From Paragonimus westermani (lineage: Eukaryota > Platyhelminthes > Trematoda > Plagiorchiida > Troglotrematidae), in assembly GCA_008508345.1 (NCBI GenBank), contig QNGE01000114.1, positions 222,538-286,537 on the forward strand: a DNA stretch of 64,000 nucleotides. The letters run 5' to 3'. The notes beneath the pieces were generated by a model. It ran no database searches. It was not told where the DNA came from and saw only the letters and a program-made list of their open reading frames with translations. The translations under genes and the position numbers were made by a program. This document shows, in pieces, positions 47,607 to 59,100 of the stretch (its first letter is position 1; every line of letters begins with the position of its first letter).

Positions 47607-50600
47607 GACGTGAAGGAAACTTAAATGTGACCATGCTAACTCCCGATGCGATAGGTTAGCGGTTGTAACAGCTAATTGGCTGATATGTAACAGTGAATAG
47701 AACGATAAGCTCTAGTATAAAAGAAAAATAAGGGAAATGTACTAAAAAATAATCCTCAAAGTTGAGCACTAACACTCAACGCCAAAGTGGCTATACATTT
47801 AAAACAAACAGTCGAGCTGTCAGTGAGATGGTGATATCGTCCATATGGTTTTCAGTGCCAAGCTTAACTAATTTCAAATACTTCACATAAAACTCAGTCA
47901 AACGCAGACAGCGTTCACATCACTTATCGAAGTGGACATACCTGACGTAGGTTGCTGTCGGAACTGAATGTGCAGGAGAGTTTATTGCAAAATCCAACCT
48001 GATCTGAATCATCAAATTTGACCACTCACATTTTGAGCAGGCACTAGTTTGGTACACTTCTCGTTCCAAGCTATTTTACCAGTAGAGAGTGGTTCACTGA
48101 ATCGCGCACAACTTTGTAGGCGAAAAAACCTGTTATTGTTCTCTGAAAACATGCAAAGTGCTCTCTCAGGATTTGACGAAGAGTCAACTCGGAAGTTAGC
48201 ATTTTTTTCCTCAATCAAATTCTTGTCTGTTTCCTAAGTTGCAGTTGGTCAACAAAGTATGACGATTGTCTGAACTCTCATAATAACTAGGAGCAAGCTA
48301 ATTCCTCGGAGCTTTTTCCCATTACGCTTAGTTCCTTCGTCGAATGCAAGAACTTTTGGCGATTGGAAATCTCAACGAATTATATTGGCTGAAACATTTG
48401 ACGAAACACTCAATAATGCTTCATCAGAGCCAAAAAAAGGAACCGATAGGCTACGTTGACCTTTTCTACTAAGCCAACTAATTCATTTCTTAATCCGTTT
48501 CTTATGAATGTTATGCAAATTCGTAAGAACACTGAGTAGCAGAAAAACATGGTCTTCAGATGTGTTCTATTTTTGAGCAAACCAATTTAGCTTGCCTCAT
48601 CCCGGCGAAAATATGCAGCACATCTACTTAATTCACCTCATTAGTGCAATTCAGAATGAGTGTTCACGCGTTATTTTGCGCTGCCTCATCCTTCTTAATG
48701 AACTTACAGTCGTTTAACTCTCGATGCAAATCTTAGCGTCCGCGGCTAGTAGACATCAGGTGACTGAACGGTAAATTGTGAATTCTGATGTCCAAAAAGT
48801 CAGAATATCGATTTATTCTGGTTGAGTGACAAATAGTCGCGTAGTGTTCCCGCCATTCACTTGAATTTCGCGGGTGATATATAAAATCAAGACCTCAAAA
48901 GGTTCTGGATTATTCCTAACCAGAGGTAGACTCACATCGGTTTGAATTATCTCATAAGATTTTAGAAGTATATGGTCTCGTACCAGTCCCATCAACTTGT
49001 CAATTTATAGAAAAACAGCACTTACCGTTATGAAGTAGGTAAGCCTAATACATAATAGATGGCACAAGATCTCATCGTTCGTAAATTGCTCATTCAACAT
49101 GGGCATTTGATTGCAGGTAGATATTATTCATCTACGCTGTAGGTAGCATTCGTTGAATGTAGATCACTCCATAAATCTACTTCAAGCAGCTTCACACTGA
49201 CTTCCTGTGTCTTGTCAGACCACACACTGATTGCCTACCAATTAGTTTTCCGATTATACCGTGACATTTTAAATTTTTGCGGGTGAAAGTAAGCATGCTA
49301 ACGCCGATTGAATGAACGTATTAGGTGGGACAAACTAATAGATCCTGTCCTCGAGATTGGCGGACAGCCCAATTTACTGTTAATTTTGATGTGAAAGAAA
49401 GTGTTGCGGAAGAAAATTTTATTGTTGGCTAATGTCCGACGCATCAAAAAGTTGCAGCCGCTGCTTTAACATCCATAGGATATTAATTATCTTTCTATGG
49501 CCCAAGTTGCTGCGGTGCCTATTAGGTACTAGAAGATTGCTTTTCAGTCGAAATTAAACGTATTATTTAACCGATACACAAATGAAGCACTGCGTTTTAG
49601 ATTCAAGCAACTAGTGTTGTTGACAACCTTGACGTTCTTTAAGTGTAATTTCGTTTTCAACCTTCAGAAGTACGCGATTGTTCGTTCAGAGTGCAGTAAG
49701 ACGTTTGACAGAAATCGGATTCTCCGTCACAAAACAAATAAAACGGAGTACCTTAGTCACGAGAATAACGCGACTGTCCTCGTTAATTGCTCCCAAGACA
49801 ATCCAAAAGACGAACGAAAAAATTCAGCTTTCTTCAGCTCCAGAAAAGTGTGCCCAGAAGAAAATTACGGGATATTTATATGGTGCATGGCGACCCACAA
49901 ACATTCACGAATCAGAATGTTGAAGGACAGATACCAGAATAATAGTTAAGGTCACTAAGCCACCAGGCAGCTTGGCGAGAGAAAGCGAAGGTTACCTCTC
50001 GGTTGTTTCCGGCATTTCCGCTCACTTGGATTGAGCAGCATCGTTTTTTCGAAGAAGGAGACGGTCTTGAATAGAAAAATGACTTGCCTAAAATATTCCC
50101 AGGTATTTTGACTATTTATTTGAATCGAAAAATTTTCTTTTCATTTTGTCGGCACCTCACTAAATCCAATTTTGTCAGTGTCCTGTATATTTACATCAAT
50201 TTGCAAGCTTAACCAAGTTAACGTGCGATAACTGGGAACGGTGCACTACCAGAAACGTGAATTCCGCGAACTATGAGGGCCCCAATTATTCCGTTTGGTT
50301 GAATGAGCGGATGTCGCCTGCCTACTATGAGACCTCAAGAATCTTTAAATCGTCGATTAATAACCCCGTTCGTCATGGTAATGCGTGACAGTTGAGAAGG
50401 CGCCCGAAACCACCAACTTAAGAACCACTTTGTCCAGTCATGCCTTCATCTTTTTTGGTTGACGGCTGAAGGCACCGTACGTTACAGCTAGGCTTATATC
50501 CGTTATGAATGAGTGAGTGAATAAATTAATTCTTAGTTTAAAAGCAGCGGTATTTGTCATCAGTAGATCTGTGAAGTGTGGTGGAGAATTTGCTTGATAT

Positions 50601-50737
50601 AAATTAAACAACACAGCGGTTATTAACGACCGTTGAAGTAAAACAGTTGACCGACATCTTGGAAGGGATAAAATCAATCGGTGCATTGCTTACATGTGAA
50701 CCTGGCTGGGAGTTTAGCTATGACTATCTAGTTATGC
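47607..50737. other. No supported gene
   Basis: AT-rich flank downstream of the candidate gene; no clear AATAAA signal was found close to its stop. An open frame at 49614-49949 (111 codons, +) is lysine/asparagine-rich and unrecognised. Confidence 0.3.
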
Positions 50738-50815
50738 TCATTGTGAGGTCAGTAGCACAGTGGATATCATAATCCTTACATGAGAACATGAATCGGGATT
50801 TAGACCTTTTAGTGA
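50738..50815 (+). mobile_element. SINE head fragment
   Basis: ATTGTGAGGTCAGTAGCACAG matches the SINE head with a perfect A box TAGCACAGTGG (50753-50763). It is followed by TTACATGAGAACATGAATC and GGGATTTAGACC, cognate with the region up to the B box. The ribozyme and 3' body are missing. Confidence 0.5.
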
Positions 50816-52404
50816 CAAACCAGAAGCAAGTAACAGGGTAAGCTCATTTTTATTTAAGAATGGGCTAAGTGAAAAGATAATGTGAGTACGAGAAATTTTC
50901 AAGTGTAATTGGTACTCAAATACTATTCTCATGTTTGTCACAACCCTTGAGGAACATTACCGAAAACATGTGTATTGCTAAATTTTCACTCATGTCTTTT
51001 TCTTACCGTGAATTCTTATTTCATTCTATCACAAAAATTATTGAATTCCTGTAGCTAAGTTTGAGTTAAGTTCCCTTAACTCACCGTTGAAGAAGTAGCA
51101 CCTCCTCAGTGTTGTTGTAGTATGTGACAGTCTATTGGTCGTTCCTCATATATAAGCTATCAACAACCACTGGATCATCAAGTTTCTGCCACTTTCTGTA
51201 CTTAATTATGTGCTAACACATCTCAATCAGTGCATGTTGATATATGTATCAATACGCAATATCATCGGCACTCCCAGCAACCGAAAGTCATATGGTACGA
51301 AATGTGCGAATTCGTTTTCGTTTCTGACTTTCTTTCAAAAATTCACTAGGAAGGCTCTTCGTTTAGTAAGTGTTCTGTGTCGCCTGTGTGTTGTGTATTT
51401 CTAACGTTTACTTTCACATATACTGAGGAGAATGTTTTTTTAAACAGCGATAAACAAGTGCACTTTTCCCGTTGATAGAAAGAATATGAGGTAGAGTTTC
51501 AAGAAAAGTTCATACGCCAGCGGTTAAAGTAATCACCTAAAAAATAAGGACTGGACTGGTGGCAGCAAACGTTCAACTTCTCGTAACGACATACAGAGTG
51601 TTTCTCTTTTGGAATGGTGAAATGAATAGTCACTGGTTGCTTGCTTGTCCAAAGCAAAGTTCGGAAAATTCAGAGCTCAGTTATGAACACATTTTAACAA
51701 ACACCATTCCACCTACATGTAACAATGTCAAAAAATGATTAACGTTTTTCTACCGAAGTCGTTCACAAAATAAAACTTCTGATTTGTTCATAATATTGAA
51801 CAGGGCAAAATGATTTTGACGCACATTCGTCTCCACAAATGGTTTGCACCGGCAAAGTTTGTGGCTTTATCGACAAAACCGGTATTTAACGTCAACCTGC
51901 CGTGCTAAACCTTGGGAAAACCTGCAAAATATTATGTTCAAGGCGGTTGGTAGGAGGTGAGTTAAAGTGAAAAACCTAATCCATAAAAAATGAGAGGCAC
52001 TTAAGTAGTAATGTATTAGAAAGAAGGCCAAAATAAATCCTAGGGTATTGAACGAGTAGATATAGAAATCGAGACGACAGAAATGTAAGAATTTGAATAT
52101 GACGTGAATACAGATAATGCAGAATATTAAAAATAACGAAATTTCGACCACGAGGCCAAGACTGCTCGAACCAAATTACTTCAAGAGCTCTTGATTACAG
52201 AGATTAGGTGAGTATGTGTTTGCGGTTCACGGATGAAGACGAGATGGTCTGTCAAACGGTCATGATTTATTCGCAGATAGGTTCACAGCAGGAAATCACT
52301 CATTTTTCTTCCAGTTAAAAGTTTCTCAATGAAATAATTTGGATGGTGAGTCAAAAAGTTTCAGTGGCCTTCTGAGTATTTCTTTTCTATACGGTCCCAT
52401 CAGT
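50816..52404. other. No supported gene
   Basis: AT-rich sequence with only short open frames; no repeat identified. Confidence 0.4.
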
Positions 52405-52410
52405 ACGGTC

Positions 52411-52824
52411 CTCATCAGTAATCTGAAATATTGTCTTGCAGGTTTAATGAGTTCAGTGATCTCGACCTGTCTCGAAACTCCAAATCGCGGGATTATCGAC
52501 TGGAGTTAACAGGCAGTAACTGTGTCTCCTCTCGAGACGATCGGGCAACCTGATCATTGCTCACAAGCCAGAGTGGTTGAGCGTTCAGATTTGATGATTC
52601 AGTCGTGCCTAATATGAGGTCAGTGGTGCAGTGGTCAACACGGTTGCCTCATGATTGGAATGTCCGGAGTTCAAATCCCGGCCGTGGCAGGGATATGCAC
52701 TACTGATGGGCTCTAATGAGAGCAAAACTCGAATCTAGTGCTTCTTTTCGAAAGAGGCTGACTGGAAAGTCTATATGAATGCGAAGGCTGTGATCAAATG
52801 TGAGTGATGGTCAACTTGAAAATA
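52411..52824 (+). mobile_element. Near full-length SINE with 5' module in direct orientation
   Basis: This is the most complete copy: a 5' module (52411-52530), linker (52531-52620), A box TGGTGCAGTGG (52624-52634), B-box-like AGTTCAAATCC (52668-52678), ribozyme region (52697-52741) and 3' body to CAACTTGAAAAT. The 5' module is the reverse complement of 938-1058. A direct repeat ACGGTCCTC at 52405-52413 and 52826-52834 may be a target-site duplication, though a nearby tandem repeat (52391-52420) weakens that reading. Confidence 0.85.
52697..52741 (+). ncRNA. Inactivated hammerhead ribozyme
   Basis: Stem I GCACTA/TAGTGC and stem II GCTCT-AATG-AGAGC are perfect, but the core reads CTGATGG (52703-52709), losing A9, and GAAAC has become AAAAC (52724-52728), losing G12, the proposed general base. 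The stem III strand reads GAAT. Two core substitutions in an otherwise well-preserved SINE predict loss of cleavage. Confidence 0.75.
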
Positions 52825-53064
52825 AACGGTCCTCCCCAAAATGGACATGCCGACGTAAAAATACAACAAGCATTCAAAAATAATCCGACTAACTCGTGCG
52901 CAAACGCGCGCAGGATTTTTCCGTCGATAGGTTGCTCATACATACGTGCACATTTAAAACAATTCATCAAAAATCACACGTTCAACCTATATGAAAGAAC
53001 GACTCTTCCGCTACTCATCAGTTATCAGAATTCCGCAAAACTGCAACTTGTAGAGAAATGCTGG
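52825..53064. other. Unique spacer between two SINE copies, open in one + frame
   Basis: An open frame 52804-53178 starts at an ATG in the tail of the upstream SINE and ends in the 5' linker of the next. The 240 bp between could be a fragment of another element, but I recognise no domain. It is more likely a chance frame than a gene. Confidence 0.3.
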
Positions 53065-53391
53065 TCTAGGGGTCATCGGTCAGAGTTAACAGGACAGTTA
53101 CCGTGTCTTCGCTGGAGGCGATTGGGTAACCTGCTCGTTACTGACACACAAAACTGGTTGAGGGTCCACTTACGATAACTCGGTCGTGCATTATGTGAGG
53201 ATAGTGGTCAACAGGGTTACCTCATGAAAACGTAGCCGGAATTCCAGTCCCGACCGTGCAGCGATATTCACCACTGACGAGCTTTAACAAGAGCGAAATT
53301 CGAGTCTAGTGCTTCGCTTCGAAAGGGGCCCGCTGGAAAGTCTATGGGGATGCGACAGCTATGATCACTTGTGAGCGATTTACAATTTGTA
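53065..53391 (+). mobile_element. SINE copy with truncated 5' module, damaged A box
   Basis: Starts in the 5' module (AGTTAACAGGACAGTTACCG from 53083), same orientation as the copy at 52411. The linker follows, then a head in which the A box is lost by a small deletion (GTGAGGATAGTGGTCAAC), a B-box region GGAATTCCAGTCCCGACC, the ribozyme and the 3' body. It lies only about 240 bp from the previous copy. Confidence 0.8.
53268..53312 (+). ncRNA. Hammerhead ribozyme with intact core, weak stem I
   Basis: The core CTGACGA (53274-53280), stem II GCTTT/AGAGC with loop AACA, GAAA (53295-53298), stem III ATTC/GAGT and cleavage triplet GTC (53304-53306) are all present. Stem I pairs TCACCA with TAGTGC at only four of six positions. 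The conserved catalytic bases are intact, but folding in cis would be weaker than in the 23.7-kb copy. Confidence 0.65.
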
Positions 53392-55932
53392 TTATATCAG
53401 TGTTTTCTTTCTGACTGTCATTTGAATCACGTGAAATGACGCAATGACAGTCAAGCAAACTGTCGTGAGCATGGCTTATTTACCCCTGAGCAATTAAACG
53501 TTGACTGCAATATAAAGACCTTAGGTTTGCCTTGATTAGCATATTTGGCTTGCCGGACAATGTATATAATAGTCTCAAGAATAGTGAATGATGTGATCAC
53601 GTGAATTCGTTTGAACTGGTTGTCCAGATAAGCATTTCGGAAACGGAATTTAGTCGAGCAGCATCAAACTGAACTAAGCCGTCAGCTCTGCGGAAGGCCC
53701 CCAGTAATTCTACACCGTCCTAACAGTAAGGAAAATCGTGATGAGCTAACCTTGCTGACAACGGTAAGACTGAACCTGGACAAATCTTCCATTCTCATAG
53801 CCAGTTGAATGTTTTCGTTCTCGAGTTATACATGGCTTCTAAGTCCTGTTACCCAATAGACTGTGCGTACCGAAAAGTGGCCAAGATCGCTGAATGTTCA
53901 GTTTTAGCACGTTAACTAATATACCAGCATTACATCAGCAGAAACCAACACTAGCTCAAGCGACGTTATCTTTTTAAAACACTTCGCCACACATAAATAA
54001 ACGTTAAAAAACGTTTTAATTCACCTCCATTGAGCTTCCCTGTTCACCGGCTTCTGTTCACATGCTTATGCATTATTACGAAGTAATGTGAGTTAATGAA
54101 TCACTGCTCCAAAAACTGTGTACTAGTGATTTGAATAAGCAATTTGTACTTCACCTGTGATTAATCAAATATAACTGCTCTGTGTTTGGCTCAGGTTGAT
54201 TTTCACTCCATCTCTCTAGTGAAACTTTGATCGAACACCATGATGGAATCATAGAAACGTGTACTCATTAGTAAGTGGTCCCTGAATAACGGGAAGTAAA
54301 TCCCCTCGAAGGCAACCTGAGGTATCAGATGCCTGGGAGCCGTCTATTAAATTACTGGTATTCATGGCGGTGTTTGATAATAAAATAAATTAGTTTGATT
54401 CTTACCCAAAATATGCTTGTCGCGCAGCAGCCCAAACATTTACTGTAGTTCTCGTTTATCTAAAAGCATGACTACACAACTAACACATTAGAACACAATG
54501 TTCCATTGGCGCTGACTATTACTTTGCCAATATCTCCTCGAGTAAAGGAACTGACGGAATCCTATTAGCCGTTCTGTGCTCCAGCCGGAAAAATGTTGAA
54601 ATCGTACCTCACTATATATCACGCGAAATCTTGGAGTCCAGGTTCACGTGAACAGACGCCGGCGGAACGTATCACCTGAGTGCTGGTTGGTGGAGACTTC
54701 TGAAAATTTTCATCTACACGCTGAAGGGCATCAAGTTCGATGACAGCGCCCCATTTATTTTGAGGTCTAAAGAAGGAGTTCGGTTTCAGTAAGACTTGTG
54801 TTTTCAATGTTTTAAAACTAGCGTGCTATTACTCGTGTTTGAGATCAAAAATCAATCCATGAGCTTCTCGTGCAGCAAACCAGCAAATTGTGTATTCATC
54901 TAAAAGTCATTTCACTTTGGCCGTGCAATGCGGTGAGTGTCGGAGCACCACTGTTCAGAAACAGCTTCTCTTACTGGGCCAGTCCTTAACAAGCAGTGTT
55001 TATCTCGTTGGTCGGAACCAGACAACTAGATTGCCCGCGTCATCCACTATTTTTTGGAGTCATCGGATTCAAGTCCTGCAATTCATGCAATCCATCGAGT
55101 AGGCTACTGATCACACTACAATCAATAGTCGATAAAATGTGACATTCACGTCAGGTCTACATATCGTTACTCTTTGATGAGTGACTAGGCACTTTGATTA
55201 CAGTCAGTTGCTGAGAATGTTTGTCTTTCACACTTGTGCGAGGTTATGTAAATACCAAACTAAAGATTGTAGCGTCCGTAGGACCTAATGTAAGGTCGTC
55301 ATTGAGTTCGTTGTGGGCTGTGAACTCAATGAAGTCGTTCGAGGCGAACTGTTAAACAGATGTAACTTAAGAATCACGAAATTGTGCGACTAAAAGACAA
55401 ACCTTATAGCAATAACGCTTTAACCTTTCCTGCACACCAAGCGCAGACACGAGTAACTTGCTTATAATGGACACAAACAACACAAAATTAGCAGACCCTT
55501 TCGCAGATACAACCATACAAGAGTGAACTAAACAGTACATACCCATCTTAAAGTAAGGTGCCCATTTGATCGCACCTTATTTGGCTAGTCTCTGGTTTCC
55601 CATGACAGCCACAAGGGGCTTGCTTCCTACGTTTCTGAAATAAACTGGCGCGGAATGATCAGTGAACTTAAAATCACTTAAACGGGTCAAAAGCTGTCAC
55701 GTTTAACCGTGTGCTCACCGCACAATTCAGCAAGCATATCATTGCAGTTATGACACACGTTTTTGCTTACAAAGTTACGGCGTTACATTATTTAAGCACA
55801 GAACATGAAAATGTCACGATCCTTTGCTAACACACATATACATATATACGAATAACTAAGACGATATTTACTGAAACGCAATAGAAGATTTATTTGTTTA
55901 TGAACAAATGTGGCCGAGTCTTTGTTCGTAAA
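53392..55932. other. No supported gene
   Basis: Only short open frames. A small hairpin (CATTGAGTTC / GAACTCAATG, 55300-55309 and 55322-55331) is the one local structure noted. Confidence 0.35.
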
Positions 55933-56125
55933 AATTCGGTCATACCTAATGTGAGAACAGTGGGGCATTGGTCAACACGGGTGTTTCATAAATGTGTAGT
56001 CGGACTTCAATTCCAGACCACTGCAAACATGTGCTCTATAGACCAGTTGTAACAGGGGCAAAACTCCAGTGATTCTGTTCGAAAACGTCGAGCTGTAAAG
56101 TTAATCTAATTGCAAAAACAACTTT
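55933..56125 (+). mobile_element. Old full-length SINE copy
   Basis: ATTCGGTCATACCTAATGTG and GGTCAACACGG match the linker and head. GGACTTCAATTCCAGACC matches the B-box region, and GTGATTCTGTTCGAAAACG and AAGTTAATCTAATTGC the body. The ribozyme core is not recoverable. Confidence 0.7.
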
Positions 56126-59100
56126 CCATCGTAAGCCGTGTTCCAGTTATGCTAACGGATAGTTATCATACCAGAATAAAGTGGGCCTTGAGTTGATTGC
56201 CCCATACTTGTACAATAACTTGCAAATCACCACTAGTAAAATTGTTTATTCACCTTCCACTTTTCATTTTTATGCTTTTCATTACACAACAAAATCGAAA
56301 TGTGAGAAAAGCAATTAGCTGCGGTTTTGTTTCCCCCAATAAGTGGAAGACCCAAAAATGATGCTGCAACCATTCGGTCAAGTCAGATGAATAAGAACAG
56401 GCTAAGGATGCCGTTAGTTAGCGGATTATTGCCCACCTGTATTGAAAAGATAATCTGCTACCGGTTGAGTCATTGCTGATTCTAACCGCTACCTTGTCTC
56501 ACTCCCCTATAATAGGCAACAGCATGTGGTGTGAATGCCTCCAATGTTGACAGAATCGACTAAGTGGGAAAAGTTGATTTACAAGAGTAAACAGGACGCG
56601 ACACGTTACAATCTGGTTTTCTTCGTTGAGTGTGTGTCGCGGGTGTTCCGATGACTGGTCAGTTCAACAAGACAGGCACATTCACGGTTGCAAGTTTTGC
56701 GGTACCACAGTCACTTGCCCACGCGCTTGAACTAACGGCCAAAAAGCTGTCATTAAACTAATGGACGCAAATATATAGAGGGGAAGGGAAGGGAAGAAGA
56801 AACGCAATAGAGCGACAGCAATCAGGGTCGGTAACTCCATGAATGCAGACTGCACATTAACACATTGACATGCCTGAACATGTGGACGATCGCAAACTCC
56901 TCATCGAGGCAGACGGTGCTTATCAACCTTCCTCAGCGGGGCAGCCTAAGCTCTCCTAGCACTTTACCATATGACTGTCTTATCACATTGCAGTTTCTTC
57001 CAACCACCAGAGACCTCAATGAGAAATGCAGGATGCGGTAGACATTTAGTCTGCACTTGGAATATGTGACTCAACTGGCAAGATTATGAATTTCCACCTA
57101 CTTTTTTATCCATCTCGATATCTACTTAAATCGTATTATTCTAAGTGGTCCGGACCATCTCACGTATGCAGTGTTACATGAACGACATGCCTGACTTACG
57201 TTTGGATCTTTCCGTTCCTAGCTACCAAACTTTTACCTGATGTGAATAGTCAATGCAGTAGGTGCTTCAGAATCCGTTCTTATATCATATAATTATACGC
57301 CTTAGCTAGCAAAACTACATCAAAATCAACATATGCAGAAGCCCTTTACTGTTTGCTTGGGACCATGTGTTAACATCCGATGAGGAGAATGCATTCAGTC
57401 ACGCACACATTCATATATAATGCACAGAAGTAGACTAGTGTTAACTTGCACATACAGTTGCAACCACCAACAAAGTTATGCCACTGGGTCCATCAGCAAT
57501 TCAGTCTAAGTTGCTCTGTGGATATTAGACGTAAGGTGTTTTAGTATAATGTTGGGATGCCAATGGAATTTGACTTTGTGATTAGCAAAGTACATGCTTA
57601 ATGGAAGAGCAAGAATAAGGTTTTCGTGTGAAAATTTGAAATATGTCTGGTTTTCGGTATCTCAAGTGTGTCATGCAGTCTTAACTGCAAGTTGGAAATT
57701 ATTTGTTTGATAATCATTGTTGCATCTTTTTATTTCACTAATTTCTGTTAGTTACCCGGTTTCCCATTTCACAGGGTGATCCCTATTGGCAGTCAAACTT
57801 TTCCCAAACCTTCACATGCATGTCCTCTAGATTATGTAGACATATACTAGAAAAACTTTCTTCGATTGAGAACAACCAAACTCCATAGAATTCAAACATG
57901 GTTTTTGACAGAAAAGTTGGACAGGCGTCGTTCTGAGCCAAAAATGGATCTTCTTATTTGTTCACTTATCGTCTTTTCCTAGTTGGAGGTTGGCCTGACC
58001 TATCCAAAACGATTATTGGTATTGCGAGTGGTAAGAACTACAAATTGTGTCTGAATATGTGTCTTTGACCATGGTTTTTCAGACAGATGCAGGGGTTCCA
58101 CGTGACTTTTGGAGAGCAGCCCTTATATGTGAGTTCTATTACTTCTGACTTGTACGCTGGTTGGACGGTATAAAGATAAACCACCTCACCTGTGTATCGC
58201 GAAACTAACTGCAGTGGTTGGTCTTTCAGTCACCCGCCTTCACTAACATCCATCTGGATGAGAGTTGAGCAGAAAGCTTCGTTTCAATTCTTATGCTCAT
58301 ACGTAGATATGGTAGTGACTTGTTATCCACTTCAGGGTCTGCATGACTTTTTCGAGAGCCGCTTATGGATATGTTCATATCGTAAGTGTAAATCCATACC
58401 GCCTGACTCTAGACGATATTGTCTGTGTACAAAAGAAGGCAGCAGGCAGTATGTCGGAACATACTATCAGCTTATTGTGTTCGTGAGGTGTTACAACAGG
58501 TCAACTGGCCACTTCTTATCAAATGCACTCTTTCGTTAGATTCCCCGCTAATCCATTTCTGGATGTCAGTTGATTTGGTGGAAATTCTGATCATCTTTGT
58601 ACTGCTTTTCACGCTCATTTTACTTCGGGAAGCAGTTCCACCGTTTTCGCTTCGAATAGTGTATAGCGCTGACATAAAATTGTAGAGCCCCTGGTGAGCT
58701 GTATACAGTCTGATTGTCATACCACTAGTATAAAAACGAGAAAAGAGTTGAAATTCGGATGGATAATATTCACTTCAACACGATGAGCTTCAACCCATTC
58801 GGTCGGCTTTGTCATGATAAGCTTGAACGGCATTCAAAGTATGTGCATCCGTAAAACAGACCCTTTTAAAATCTTCATAGCTATGTTTGATCAGATTCGA
58901 ATAGTGATGGAATTGGTAGCTAGGCTTGACCGCTTTGTTATACGCTTGTTCGCCGAAGCCATCAACAAATCATATCGCTTTAAATCACAACAGATTCATG
59001 TCCGAATTAACTGCAAGACATGATACCGAGATATCACGTCGACATACAAACCATCTACAACCTTATACCGGGTTCTATTAAAGCCAAAGGGGCAGTTCAC

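Noticed and set aside
52804..53178. 124-codon open frame between SINE copies as a retroelement protein fragment
   Set aside because: It starts and ends in SINE sequence; the middle shows no motif I can name with confidence.
56779..56796. G-rich run as a G-quadruplex
   Set aside because: Only three runs of three or more G; no fourth run nearby, so a stable three-tetrad quadruplex is not supported.
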